Counted from the stretch's first letter, positions 35,100-48,444 are shown. The stretch is 64,000 nucleotides of DNA from Laguncularia racemosa (GCA_037954665.1 JBBMOL010000140.1:1550001-1614000), one strand, 5' to 3'. Program-made: numbers and translations. The notes: generated by a model not told the origin, from the letters alone.

Positions 35100-37545
35100 T
35101 TGGAAATAAATGCAATGTTGGTTAAGGGTATGGAAGTGATATAAATAATAATTGGAAAAAGGTAAAATGCAAATATTGTAACAAAGTTGTTAGTGGAGAC
35201 ATTTATAGATTCAAAAATCACTTAGATTGTATGTGTATAGATGTAGAGCCATGTACTAATATCCTGGATGATGTAAAAAATGAAATGTTAACAATTTTGC
35301 TAAAAGTGGCAAAAATGTCGGAAATGAAAAGAAAGTAAATTTATGGGATTAAAGATTCCGATGATGGGGTAGAGCAGACAATATTCAAGAAAAAGGAAAA
35401 GAATTTCATGGATTTCTTTCTAAATAAATTAATAAATATTGATGGAAGTGGAACACGAGCGAACCAAGGTATAATTAACTAATTCATGAAGAATGAGTTG
35501 AGAGAAGAATTTTGCCAACAAATTGCTTGTTTTTTCTACACAAGTGCAATTCCATTTAACTGTGTTAAAAATCCAGAGTTTGCCAAGATGCTTGAGGTGG
35601 TTGGTTGATATGGTTGAGGGCTTAAACCTCCTTCCTATCATGAGCTAAAGGTAACTTGTTTAAAGAAAGAAGTAGCTCTAACAATAGAATTACTTAAAGA
35701 CTACAAAGCTGAATAGAAAAAAAAAAAAAAAAGGTTATTCCATTATGTTGGATGCATGAATTGATAGAAAGGGGTGTTCCATATGCAAGTTCTTAGTGAA
35801 TAGCCCTAAAGGAACGATCTTTTATCATCTATAGATGCTTCTAATATATCTAAGATAACCGATAAAGTTTTTACCATGTTGGATGATATTGTAGAGAAGG
35901 TTAGATAAGAGAATGTTACACAAGTAATCATAAATAATACTACAAATTATAAAGCAGTAAGGGAAATTTGATAGAGAAAAGAAAATCCTTATATTGGATA
36001 CTTTGTGTAGCACATTGCATTGATTTGATTTTAAAGGACTTTGAGAAGAATTTGAAGATTCATCATGGAACAATTGCAAAAGGGAGGCAAATTACTATAT
36101 ATATTTATTGTAGGAATGTACTTATCTCAATCCTAAGGAGATACACTAAAGGGAGGGACTTGATTAGACTCGGTGCAACTCATGTTGCCACTTCTTATTT
36201 GATATTAGGTTGTCTTAATGAATTAAAGAATGCACTAATAACGATGTTCAGTTCTAATCACTAGAAATCATGTAAGTATTCAAGCACAAGTGATGGAAAG
36301 CAGATTCAACAGGTAGTTTTGAAAAAATGTTATCATTTGCCTCAAAACTGCATTTCTCTTATTAAAGTGCTTAGATTAGTGGATTCAAATAAACAACTAG
36401 TTATGGGTTTCATTTATCCAAAAATGGATTGTGTCAAGAAGAAAATTAAAACAAATTTCAACATTGTAAAGAAAAGGTAATATCTTAACTTATTAGCCAT
36501 ATATATACTATGCTTTACTATTCATTTTAAAGTTTCATTTGTAAATTGATATTATATTTATTTAATGTAGTTATGGACCTATCTTCAAGATTGTTGACAA
36601 GAGATGGGAGCTTTAACTTTATAGACCATTGTATGCTGCAGCTTATTATTTGAATTCCTTTTACCATTATAGTCTTAATTTTAAAGTTGATGCTGATGCT
36701 AAGATTAGATTATATCATTACATTGAGTGTGTGGTTTTTAATCCAACTAAAAGTTATATGATTGATATACAACTTAAAAAATTTAAAGATGTTAAAGAAC
36801 TATTTAGTATTGAAGCTACAAGGTTAGCAAGAGACAAAAAAAACTCTAGCTAAATGGTGGGATTTATATGGAGATAAGTGCCTAGAACTATAAAAGTTTG
36901 CTATTTGTGTTCCAAGTTTAACCTGTAGTTCTTTAGGTTTTGAGCGTAATTGGAGTGCATTTAAAATGGTATGGTACAAAATAGTTCTTTTATTTGCTTT
37001 TATATGTTATTTAGATTATCGATCTTATATATAACATTTTTCATTTTCAGGTCTATACGAAAAAGAGAAATAGGTTACATCAACAAAAGATAAATGATTT
37101 AATATTTAAAATGCATAGCTTGAAATTAAGAAATAGGAAAAAAAGATACATTGATAACACTTCTAGTTTCACTGTTGAAGATCTCTCATACGGTGATGAA
37201 TGGATAGTTGAGGAAATAAATATGTTTAACTAAGGGTGTGTTGAATATAAGTGTAAGGGATGAAGAAAAAGATGATGATGGGGAGGAGGAAATTAGTGCC
37301 TATGTGAATTTGGAGAGTCATTGAAGTAAGTCCCCAAATGATTTAGAGATTCATGATATTGATACTATTAAAGTTGAAATACAAATAGAAATTTCAAAAG
37401 ATTTGGAATTAGAAGATATGAAAATTATTAGTAGTAGTACACCTTATGATGATGTTGCCATTGATGATAAAGATGATGATGAAAATGCAGAAGGTGATGG
37501 TCATGTTGATGGGAGAGATGGTGGAAATTGTGATGATTTATTTTA
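35100..37545 (+). pseudogene. hAT transposase (DUF659 type), decayed
   Basis: Plus-strand blocks in order: a BED-like zinc finger near 35165-35250 (KCKYCNKVVSG, then RFKNHL); a DUF659-like region near 35490-35640 and 35870-35960 (FTMLDDIVEKV, VTQVIINNTTNYKA); CVAHCIDLILKDFEK near 36010; the LNSFYHYSLNF block near 36650; and a C-terminal dimerisation block near 36930-37110 (CSSLGFERNWSAFKMV, YTKKRNRLHQQK). A short AT-rich insertion at 36478-36570 may be an intron. Stops and shifts are frequent. No TIR or 8-bp TSD was found. Confidence 0.8.
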
Positions 37546-40400
37546 GTTGTTATTTTGTATTATGCTTTATGAATTCATAACTTTTATTGTGACTTATGGT
37601 TAATTATCTGTATTGTACAACTTATACTTGCTTATTTATATTATGATTTTTATTGTGACTTATGACCAAAATGTATATTGAATTTCCTTATTTCTATTAT
37701 TTATTATATTTTTTTATGACTACCGTAAGTAAATTTATAACATTTAGAAGTTATTTCACAAAAAGTTATAAAAACTTATATATCTAAGTTTTGATTCTAC
37801 GTTTCAATTCTACGACCCCTTGACGATTCTACGCAAAATGGCAAGTTTAACAACCTTGCTATTTACAATGTCACAACTTTTAAAAATTAACTTTTTGCTA
37901 TTGTTTTACTTTTTTGTTTTTGCTTTTTTATATATTGTGTTCTCCCCTTAGATAAGGAAGCTAACTCTAATAAATCAATGTGTGTAAATTGGAAATTTGT
38001 TTTTAGTTCTTGTAGTATTTTATTTTTGTCCTACGATACATTTGATTACTTTACTAGATGTGTCCATCCACTGAGAATTATAAATAGATCTCTATGCACT
38101 TGTGGTAGCTTATTTGAAAAAGTTAAATGTACTTTTAAAACTTTTGTGAGTTCCAATTATATACATAACAAAGATATAAGTGTGAAATAAAATAAAAAAT
38201 GGATATGGATTTGCCTTAATTTTCTTTTGAACAAATATAAATATGCCAATGAAAGTGTTATGTGTTGAGCATGATATTGAGATTCCAAAGTACTTTCCAC
38301 AAGTGGCTATTAATATAATAGGAAAATGATACTTTATTACCATACACCTCTTGCTGCTTCTTGCAAAGAAAGGTATGTCCTGAATTGGCAGTACTCTCCA
38401 TCTTTGTTGTATGGTTAAACCAACATGTCATTCAAATTAGAAATTTAAAAAAGTAATTTCCTTGATTGGTATCTTTTCATTGCTTGACAAGTACTAGTTT
38501 AGTCTATTAAGGTTACATCCTTACCTATTATGATCATTTATATTACTTGCTTTCGAATTTAAAAGATCTACATCCTTCATGGACAAGTTTAGCCTAAAAT
38601 TAGGTGGTGGTGAAATTCATGGATCATTCTACATGCTAACTAGCTTCCTTTATCAACTTATCAAAGAAAATAATCCTCAATCACCTTCCTTTCGTTCATG
38701 AAGCGTGATCCTCATTTTTTATTCAAGTAACTTGAATTAGGAAAATAAATACTCTTAGAAACTTTGACGCAAAGATCATTTACTCTATTTGTTATTCTCC
38801 AAACCAACTTTCTCTTATGTTGAAATCAACTAAATCTCTTAAATTAAAGCCTCTTAAGTATTTATATTTTGCAATATCCCCTTTCTAAGCCAAAATTTTA
38901 GTAGTCATACTCATTACATCTTTGCACTAATTCAAATGAAAGCGAAAAACTCTCATTGTATATGTTGGGACAACAAAAGTTACTAATTTAATCAAAACTT
39001 CTTTTAACACTTTGCAATAGGAAAAGATTTTTTTTCATTCTTATAGTTTGGAGGCGTTTCTAGTCTTTGTTGATGGCAACTTTTCACTTTTAAATTTACC
39101 CCATCATAAAGGAAAATCAAGATACTTTCTTAATTATTTTTTAGATCAATTTTCAAGATTCCAACACATTTGATCTTAATAGTTCAAGGTTATTTTTTGG
39201 ATTGAGGATTTTTTATGGTTAATCATTTGTCTAGAGGCTTAACAATACCTATCCATAATCTTTTTAAGGCTTAGCAAATTTTCAACTTTAACATCAACAG
39301 CAAAAAGGGAAGTCATTAAAAAAGAAAAAAAAAAGTTATGTTCAAAGAAAAATTATATCAAATTAGGATTATTCCTTTAGATTTTATTCCATTTAAGAAT
39401 TCTACCTCATGTTCCTTATTTATCAATATAGAAAGAGTATTTGCTACTAACAATCTAAGATAAGAGAAATGGGTCTCCTACATAATTCCCCTAATAGGAA
39501 TGATGGCCCCTTATCTTCTTTTGTAGACACATGAAAAAGCCGAGTCAAACTATTGACCTGGCTTAAACCGACTCAAGCAATTCACAAATCGTGAAACAAC
39601 CTATAGCAATCGATTAGAACCAATTGAGGACCCGCTGGTTAGGTGGGTTAAGGTCGGGTTTCCCTAACCCACCAATGGATACTCATTAGTTAAGTTGTGA
39701 CACAACCAAAAAAAAAAAAAACCCAATAGTCAAGAAATAAGAAACCAAATGGCAAAAGTCACAAAAGCATGCATTGAAAAAGAAAAAAAAAAAAAGGAGG
39801 CCAGAATCACAAAGAAAAAGCCAGTGGTCAAGAACTATTAGTAATATATGGCAATGTGCAATAAATTTGTGGCGAGGGACAAATTTTATAACCATGTAGA
39901 ATTTAAAAACAAAAGAAAATATAAGAGGAAAAAGAAGACGAAGCGATAATAAAAAGTTTGAAAAAAGGCAACATGCGTTTTAGGTAGGAGGCCTGCATGC
40001 ATTATAGGTGGAAATTTTGCAAGCATTTTGAATTTGAACTTCGTGCATGGCAAAAAAAATTTAATGTTTGAACGTTCATGAAGAAACTTTATATATGTTG
40101 TTTGTGCAGTAATTCAGTTCTCCACATTATGAAAAAAAAAATCAATTACTCTCTTATTTATTGTTTTAGTTTTTATGCTCTCATCTGCTTAATTTTACAC
40201 TCAGTTCTTTTCTATACTTCCACAATTTTCTGTTTTAGTAGCTTGGAAGTACTTCTGTTATCTTTTTTTTTTTCTCATTGCCTATATAAAATTGTCTTAT
40301 ATCAAGTGTATTTTTTTTAAGTAAGCACATAATCAAATTACAATTTTTCCATATCAATATTTATTTTTTTATATTAAGAAAAAAATGACAAGTTTCTTCC
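37546..40400. other. AT-rich stretch, no gene recognised
   Basis: About 2.9 kb without a supportable reading frame or RNA gene. Near 37790-37860 several GATTCTACG-like words occur, perhaps the 3' subterminal end of the first hAT. The strip 39490-39690 is GC-richer (GGTTAGGTGGGTTAAGGTCGGG) and may be part of an unrecognised repeat. Confidence 0.4.
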
Positions 40401-42640
40401 GTGATTCATCTTTTAGTAAAAAAGGGGGTCTAAAAAATGTAATAAGGGAAAATCTGTTTAATGTGAACCTGAACAATTTTTTTATGTGGAAGATTACAAC
40501 CTCCATGACTTTACGAATGAGCATTTAGACAATTTAATGATGTATCCCTCGAAATTTGAGCACATAACCCATGGTGGACAAAGTAAATTGCTACCACAAA
40601 AGGGTAGCGAGGAGGAAATGGAAGAGGAAGAGAAATAGGATGTCTAGGAAATTTTGGAGAAAGAAACAGTAGGCTACATATGTGATAAAGCTGACTCTAG
40701 TGGTAAGCCACACATATCGCTTTATGATATATTTATTAAACATTTTCATAAAATTGCAGGGGAATATAAGAATACTTATATGTATTATAACTATTGTCAG
40801 TCAAGTTATGCATAGAATAAGGGAGAGGGCTACAAAACATTGAACAGATACATGTGATCAAAGCATCAAACGAAGTTCGACATAGGTAAGGTACAATAAC
40901 AAATATCCTAGTTTAATAGTTTGTGGTTGTCAAGCTTATTTAGATATTCTGTTGAGAGGCAAAAGATTGTCCTGGCAAAATATTTAGCCTAATGTTACCT
41001 ATCATAGAGTTATGCATCTTCTAATCACTGCTTAAAATATAAATGAGAAGTTTTAAATCTAAGCTCACAAAGGTTTGGGCCGAAAACTATGCAACAAACT
41101 ATTGTGAAACTTTATAACATCGGTAAGTGTGAATTAGGTGCAATATTTAATTCTCTTGATATGTAAGTTTTTATTTGTGGTGACATATGGACCAATCTAT
41201 GGTAAGATGATTCTTATATAAGAATTATATGTTATTGGATAGATGATAAATAATAAATATAAAAAAGACTAATAGCTCTTAGGATTTTTAATGAACATCA
41301 TATGACACAAAACATCTTTTGGATAATAAGTATTATTTTAGGTAAATATTCAATGATAAAAAAGATATTTTCAATTGGTTTTAATAATGTGGCTACAAAC
41401 ACTGCATTTATTGATGAACTCAAAGTATTATGCCAACTCATGTTAGGTGGAACCTTTTTCACATACGATGTGGTTGCTTTGTGTTAAAAACAGTCTAAAT
41501 TGTTTAGATTTTAAGATGTCCTCATAACACAAATAGTCACCTTTTTAATTGACCATCTATCTACAAATAAGATAAGGAGAAAATTTTGTATTAATAACGA
41601 AATGCGATAAAAACAATTTAGAGAAGATGTTAAGTATATGTGAAATTCAACTTATCGACTTTTATAAAGTATATTTCCCTATAAAGATACATTATGTTCT
41701 TTTGTTACGATGAATGTCCCAAACATTTTATCGCACTCTAACAATTAAGATGTATGGACCCAAATATTAAATGTGTTTAGAATTTTTCATGAGTATACTA
41801 TTGGGTTAGTAATTACTTTTTCCTATTAAATGCTATAAACATACTATTAGTGTTGGTTGAAGCCTGGAATGACTAATTTCTTCAAGTAAGTAACTGTTAA
41901 TGAAATGATTGCAATATTATAGGTATATTCCTACCATTTATCTTATTGCTTATATTTTAGATCTGTGTTATAAGAAATATGTACTTTTAGAATATCTCCA
42001 TTGTATTATTAAATTGTTAACACATAGGACACATATACCATTATTGTGACATAAGAATTACGATAAGCGATTTAGGTAATAGAAGACTTATTTTCCAACT
42101 TTTTTACTACATATGGTGGTTAAATTCTCACTACTCCCTTATCATCCCTCACCTCACATAGTTCCATGTATGATCACACCCTTCCTATGCAACGAATGAT
42201 GGCATAAAGGTTTAAGCTGCACTACGTTAGTTTAGGTGAATACACGAAACTTGACTACTATTTTAACACAAATTTTGAATTTGGTAATAATAATATCATG
42301 AATTTTAATATCTTAGACTGGTGGATGAGATATAGGAAGACTTATCAAATTCTCTCTCAAATGACTTGCTAAGTTTTAACTACTCATACATCAATAGTAG
42401 TTATTAAACAAGTGTTCAACATTGTAGGCCTTATTTTAGCACAATAGTGATCAACTCTATTGCCCATTAACATTGAAGCGCTAGCTTGCGTGGAGGATTA
42501 ATCCAAGGTAAGAAGTAGAATACTAGAGTCGTACGAGATGTCTAGTGAATAAGATAAATATTTTAGTGACTTTATGTCATTGGGGAAAGTTTCACTGGCT
42601 CAACTCTAGATCTCACTCAAGATGCAACAAGTTAAATAAT
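40400..42640 (+). pseudogene. hAT transposase remnant (RICESLEEPER type)
   Basis: Plus-strand fragments in several frames match the usual order of this family. They are the BED region near 40780-40860 (YNYCQSSYA, then NKGEGYKTLNRY), QISRFNS/SLFRYSVERQ near 40900-40960, RFGPKTMQQTIVKLY near 41075-41110, CGDIWTN near 41180, RLIALRIFNEHHMTQN near 41270-41310, FSIGFNNVATNTAFIDEL near 41370-41420, and the C-terminal dimerisation region near 42450-42500 (TLLPINIEALACVED). Stops occur every few dozen codons. TIRs were not found. Confidence 0.72.
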
Positions 42641-43843
42641 ATTTATTTTCTTTATGCATTTATAGTGTAAGCAAAATTGATTTGTAAGGATAGTAGTACT
42701 ACCCTATTTATTTTTTGCATTAAGTTAGAGATAATTTGTCAAGAGAGTATCACTCTCCTATTTATTTTTGTTATTTAGTTGTAAGGTGGTAAGGTCAAAT
42801 GTCCCTCTCTTTTTTTTTGTAATATTTTTAATTAATCGATAAAATTTGAGGCTAGCATCCCTTGGCCCCTTGTATAAGAGTTGCCACCAATTAATAAAGT
42901 AAACATTATTTTTTGTCCAAAAAAACGGTGAATTAATTTTTGACATAAAGAAAATTTAGAAGGAAAAAAGTAATAAAAAAAGATAGAAAAAATTATAAAT
43001 TGATAAGAAAAATAAATAAATAAATAAGGGACAAAGGCTAGTTCACATTAACCGGCTTGACTCAAGTTACCTAAGGCTAATCTTGATTCAATGCTTCTTA
43101 AACCCACCAATTCTATGCTGGTTTAGCCCTTTCATCAGTCTACTCTCTTGCCAATAACCATAAGATTATGAGAAATAAAGTGACACACATCATGGTCCAT
43201 TGGATCCAAGGGTTATGGAAACCGTATTTCTCATTATTTTATTTAGAAAAGTCAATTCAACCCTATCATAGACTTCCCATGTTCAATTTAACAGCACAAG
43301 AAGTTATATTGTCCCTTTAATAGCAGTAAAAATAATAGTAAATCACCCCATAACAGCAATAAAAATAAGGCCCAATGATAGCAATATAGAATTCCCTGTT
43401 ATTTCCTTATTATTTCGTTCATTTTTAATTCCTTGCCTTATACTAGATAAATTATGACTATCTAGATTATTCACAATATGAATTTATTAAGGTTTGGATC
43501 CTCTAAAGTTTTATAAAGTTACAAATCAATGGTTGAGATTATATTGATTTTTAAAATATCTTATGACATCATCATGATGTCATTTTTTTTATTTTTTTTT
43601 TATATTAACCATTAATTATAAATGGCAATATCTTAAGGAACTTTACGAAAAATGACTTTAGAAATCCATTTCCTTTATTAAGAAAATATTTTATTAGCAA
43701 TTTAACAATGCAATTGCATTTTTATAAAAAGATATAAATTTAAGCAACATAATTCTGGTTTTTTTTTTTTTTTGGCTAGACATAATTCTAGTTGGAAAGT
43801 TATTGGAGCTATACTATAAAAATTAGTTAGATTTTCCTAGAAA
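42641..43843. other. AT-rich intergenic DNA
   Basis: Nothing recognisable apart from poly(A/T) runs. Confidence 0.5.
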
Positions 43844-43874
43844 GAGAATGTCACGCCCCGAAAGGGGGCCTAGA

Positions 43875-44700
43875 TGATACGAACCACGCCAACCCGTGAC
43901 GAAACCCAATATCAATACTTTCAGAATTCGTTGCCTAAGACGCCCAAACACCTAAAGTGGAAACCGCTACCCGTTGTCTATAAGCGAGACAAGAACCTTG
44001 GTATAAAATGAAGACGCCACAATCGGGATGAAAGACCGATTGATAAGTCGGGATGAACGCCAGGGAAATTAATCCGATAAGTTCGATTTAGTTCTTGAAG
44101 AACCAAGAGAGGTGCCTCTCAAAAGTGTTTAATGTTCAAAGATGTAAATTCTATGTTGTTCTAAACCCTAGGAGCTTTTATACTAGGGTTATAATTCGTG
44201 AAAAACAAGTCCAAAACGACATAGCTTAGATAAGTTGCGTAAAAACACGAAAACAGAACAAGTTGGCCGGCAGGGGATACACGGCCGTGTACTTTGGCCG
44301 TGTACTTTTCTGTGCACATTCCGGTCACATACACGACCGTATACTTTTGGTCGTGTATCTTTCTGTGGATTTGCTTGTCTCCATACACGGCCGTGCCTTT
44401 TAGCCGTGTATGATTCTGTGCAATCTTGGAATTCCTACACGGCCGTGCCTTGAACATACACGCCCTCTTCAACCCGTGTCCGGTGTGACTTGTATAAAAG
44501 CAAGGGTCTTCCCATGGTTGTTCCAATCCGTTCCAACTTCATGATTGCTCCAATCCTTTCCGGCTTCATGGGCAACCTTTATCAACCCGTTAAGTGCTTC
44601 CTTGAATCGTTTCGCTTGATTTCTTGTGATCGGTCCAGGCGGCACTTCAAGAGGATCCACATTTCTTCTTCTGGCTTCGCTCTCATCACAGATCTCATCA
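43875..44700 (-). repeat. 3' LTR of the Gypsy element
   Basis: 826 bp, the partner of 48460-49309. The last part of the integrase reading frame runs into it, to 44469. Confidence 0.93.
44270..44480. repeat. ACACGGCCGTGT palindrome cluster in the Gypsy LTR
   Basis: Repeated perfect or near-perfect ACACGGCCGTGT palindromes and TGGCCGTGTA half copies occur about every 30-60 bp. The same cluster is at 48860-49080 in the other LTR, with additional copies there. Its place in the LTR suggests a regulatory or structural role; this is inference. Confidence 0.75.
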
Positions 44701-45269
44701 TTCCCCTCCTCTTGAAAAGGATTTGTCCTCAAATCATTGCTTGCATCAAATGGACTCAGATTAGTAACATAAAATGTGACACTTACTGGATACTCACCTG
44801 GTGAATTTTTCTTGTAGGCATTATCATTGATTTTCTCAAGCATCGGAAATGGACCGTCTCCCCTAGGGTTCAACTTGGATCTCCTCTGTAATGGAAAACT
44901 CGCCTTGCGAAAATGCACCCAAACCCAATCTCCAGGCTGAAAAATCTTGGGTCTCTTGTCCTTGTTCACCCTTGAAGCGACCCTGACATTTTGTTTTACA
45001 ATCCTAATCTTTACCTGTGCATGTAGCTTTCTCACGAAATCTGCCTTAGAATCAGCATCAAAACTCACAGACTTGTTAAGTGGCAATGGCAATAAATAAA
45101 TAGGAACCAATGGGTTAAAACCATACACAATATCAAATGGTGAACAATGAGTAGTGCTATATAAAGCCCTGTTATATGCAAACTCCACAAATGGTAGGCA
45201 ATCCTTCCAAGTCCTTATGTTCTTCTCTATGATTGCCTCTAACAATTGAATTAAAGTCCTGTTAACCAC
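44469..45269 (-). pseudogene. Gypsy integrase C-terminal part, extending into the LTR
   Basis: The frame continues integrase after the shift: [26 protein letters not shown] and HCSPFDIVYGFNP, then FQPGDWVWVHFRK and LNPRGDGPFPMLEKINDNAY (the GPF/Y-type C-terminal module), and PGPITRNQAKRFKEAL. It crosses the LTR border at 44700, so about the last 77 codons are LTR-encoded; the other LTR keeps the same frame at 49078-49309. No chromodomain is seen. Confidence 0.85.
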
Positions 45270-46297
45270 CTCAATTTGCCCATCATTTGTGGGTGACAGA
45301 TAGTTGAAAACATCCGTTTAGTTCCCAACCTTTCCCACAATACTCTCCAACAATGACTCGAAATTTTTACATCCCGATCACTAACAATGCTATTAGGTAT
45401 ACCATGCGGACGCACTACCTCTCTAAAGAACACGTCAACAATGTGTATAGCATCATCAGTTTTATGATAAGGAATGAAATGAACCATTTTAAAAATCCTA
45501 TCCACAACCACAAAATTAGAATCTCGACCATGCCTAGGCCTAGATAATCCTAACACAAAATCTATGGAAATGTTTATCCATGGCTCACGAGGAATGACAC
45601 TATACTCATATAACCCATCTAAGAAGTCTTCTAAACGAGGAATGGGATGACGATACTTTACCGTGATGTTGTTGATGGCGCGGCAGTCAACACACATTCT
45701 CCATGTCCCATCCTTCTTAGGCACCAAAATCACAGGCACTGCACATGGACTCATGCTTTCTCTCACGTTCCCCTTCTCCATTAATTCTTCGACCTGCCTT
45801 TGGAGTTCCTTGGTCTCCTCCAGATTGCTCCTATAAGCTGGCTTGTTTGGATTCGAGGTTCTGGGTACAAGGTCAATCTGGTGCTCAATACCACGAATAG
45901 GTGGTAATCCCTTTGGAATCTCCTCAGGAAAGACATGTTCAAAGTCCTGCACAAGAGACAGAACCACACTAGGAAAAGAGTTAGATAGTTCGTTAGTAGT
46001 CAAACATGTTTCTTTAAAAACCAGCAACAACATAGGTTGCCTCATCACTAACGCTCTCCTTACTACACTCGCTCTTGCCACACAACTCTCCTTTTGCAAG
46101 GTTGCCCTTTCCTTTTCACTCACCACCAAAGTTGATCCCCCTTCAACTTGGCCTCTCACACTCTTTCCAGCCTTCCTCTCTTTTTCCTTTTGATCTTGAA
46201 TTTTATATTCCTTTTCTTTCTCATTGTCTTTTGCTTTCTCACACTCTCTCTGCTTTTCACTCACCTTATGTTTTGCAAAAGACTGTTGTAACTGCAA
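45251..46297 (-). pseudogene. Gypsy pol: RT fingers fused in frame to integrase by deletion
   Basis: The frame continues from gag-protease. It has a charged linker, then the RT N-terminus ([51 protein letters not shown]). Near 45600-45620 it passes directly into integrase ([32 protein letters not shown]). The RT palm with YVDD, RNase H and the N-terminal zinc-binding part of IN are gone, yet the frame is kept. Near 45286 a one-base shift moves the catalytic-Glu block (G-Q-I-E-V-V-N-R) into the frame of 44469-45269. The product cannot reverse transcribe. Confidence 0.88.
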
Positions 46298-46306
46298 TTG
46301 GTCCTC

Positions 46307-47983
46307 CTACACCTGTTTAGGTGTTAACGGTTTAAGATTAAAGCTTTTCCCCTGGTGAACAAGCGTATACTTGTTAGAAAAGCCATCATGAACAACCTTC
46401 CTATCAAATTGCCATAGCCTCCCCAACAACACATGACATGCTTGCATTGGCACTATATCACATAACACCTCATCCTCATACCTACCAATGCAAAAACCAA
46501 TCAAGGCTTGCTTACTCACCTTAGTCTCACCACTATCATTCAACCACTGCAATTTATATAGACTAGGGTGTCTAACAGTTTTGAGCCCCAGCCTCTCAAC
46601 AATAAAATTACTCACTACATTAGTGCAACTCCCTCCATCAATGATCAAACTACAAATGTGATCTCCTAGATAACATCTAGTATGAAATATATTCTCTCTT
46701 TGCACCTCCTCTTCTTCCTTCACCTACACATTCAACGCTCGCTTCACTACCGCCACTAGCCTTCCCATTGCAGGCTCCTCATCATCACTAGCATCCTCTA
46801 ATGGAGGCATATCATCTTCTTCACTATCCCCCTCAGTCTCATACTCTCCATCATCACGCAAAATCATTACACGCCAATTTGGACATTGACTAGCAATATG
46901 GCCTCTACCTTGGCATTTAAAACATCTAATGTCACGATTTCTAGAAGTAGAAGAATCAGGGTTACCTTGGTTACCAGGAGTAGAACCCGCTTGCCTCAGC
47001 TCCCCTTTTGGTTTGGTGGGTAAAGGCTTTTCTTCCTTCTTCCATTGATTAGTCTTCCAAGTGGATGAACCATTACCCTGTTGAAACCGTGCATTACTAC
47101 TACCTCTCCTCTTGTGCTGGTTCTTAACCTTTATAGCCATGTGAACCATATCCTCCAATTCTACATAATGCTGCAATTCAACCACATTTTGGATTTCTCT
47201 ATTCAACCCAGCAAGAAACCTAGCCATTGTAGCCTCTCTATCCTCCTCTACATGCGCCCTAATCATAGTGACTTTCATCTCCTTGAAATACTCATCTACA
47301 CTTCGAATTCCCTGCCTCAGAGTTTGCAACTTATTGTGCAATTCACGATAGTAATACTTAGGCACAAACCGCTTCTTCATCACTCTTTTCATCTCTTCCT
47401 AAGACTCAATAGGTGGCTCGCCACTCCTTCTCCTATTCAACATTAGTTGATCCCACCACACTATAGCATAATCCGAAAATTCAATGGCAGCAAGTTTTAC
47501 CTTCTTTCTCCCACTATAGTTGTGACAATCAAATACCATCTCCACCTTTTTCTCCCATTCTAAGTATGCCTCGGGATCATTCTTCCCTTGGAAAGGAGGA
47601 ATCTTCATCTTTATGCTACTCAATTGATCATCCTCTCTATTCTTATCTCCTCTATCTTCCCAATCTCTAGTTCCTCTATTCCGACTACTATATCCTCTAT
47701 AACTCCCAACAGAAGGCTCATCAAAGTCATCATCCATCATTTCATCTCCACCCCTCGATACTCTCCTAGAACGACTCTCCCTCTTACGCCCTTGGAATAC
47801 GTTTGTAGATTGCTCTAGTCTTTGCTCTACCGTCTCATGAATTTGTTCCATTCCCTCTTGGAACATCCTCTTCATTTCACCCCTCAACGCCTCAATTACT
47901 AACCTAGCATCAAACCTTCCCCTCTCACCTTCAGGAGAATGTTGTCTCGACATAGTCCCTGCAGAAAAGATTAGTACTAACAC
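46307..47983 (-). pseudogene. Gypsy gag and protease, interrupted by in-frame amber codons
   Basis: A single frame starts at about 47951 (MSRQHSPEGER). Gag has KMKIPPFQGKNDPEAYLEWE, the usual retrotransposon gag domain, and YAIVWWDQL. A zinc knuckle C-x2-C-x4-H-x4-C (CFKCQGRGHIASQC) lies near 46890-46930. The protease region near 46640 carries the active-site-like IIDGGSCTNV, with D-G-G instead of D-S/T-G. In-frame TAG codons at 47399-47401, 46724-46726 and 46307-46309 split it, while the frame is otherwise kept through 45251. The first probably replaces Trp (S-W-E-E-M-K-R is usual). Confidence 0.88.
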
Positions 47984-48444
47984 AAATATATATATAATTA
48001 AACCTCACGATACACTCCCTTACGTGTTTCGCTCAAATGATGATATCACACAGTCACTCGTGTATTCTCACAAATAATGATGATATCAACTCGCCAATTT
48101 CCTCTTCTCAATTCTCTTAAAACTAACCCGAACTACACCAATTTCCTTCCGTAGAATTCAAAACAACTCTAGGGTTCGTAAATTTTCCTCTATTTTTCTA
48201 TCCGAATTTTTTTTTTTTGTCTTGGTTGTTGCTCTTGATCACGTTTTTCTTTTCTTTTCTTTTCTCTTCTTTTTTTTTGTCATGATTTTTACTCTTTTTT
48301 TTTTTAACAATCGCCTAGTCGATATTGCACTATCAAAAGACAATCAATACTACAAAATTGAATACGATAATTGATATGAACGATTGGAGTTAGGGTTTTT
48401 GATATTACCTTCCTTAACCAAACTTGATGTTTTGACAAACCTAA

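Noticed and set aside
39490..39690. GC-richer strip as a gene exon
   Set aside because: No frame with splice sites or a recognisable domain. It is more likely part of an unidentified repeat.
43849..43874. CCCCGAAAGGGG hairpin as a terminator or riboswitch
   Set aside because: It is only the start of a plant LTR. Bacterial-type regulation does not apply here.
44235..44453. 72-codon frame across the Gypsy LTR
   Set aside because: It is produced by the ACACGGCCGTGT repeats and differs between the two LTRs.
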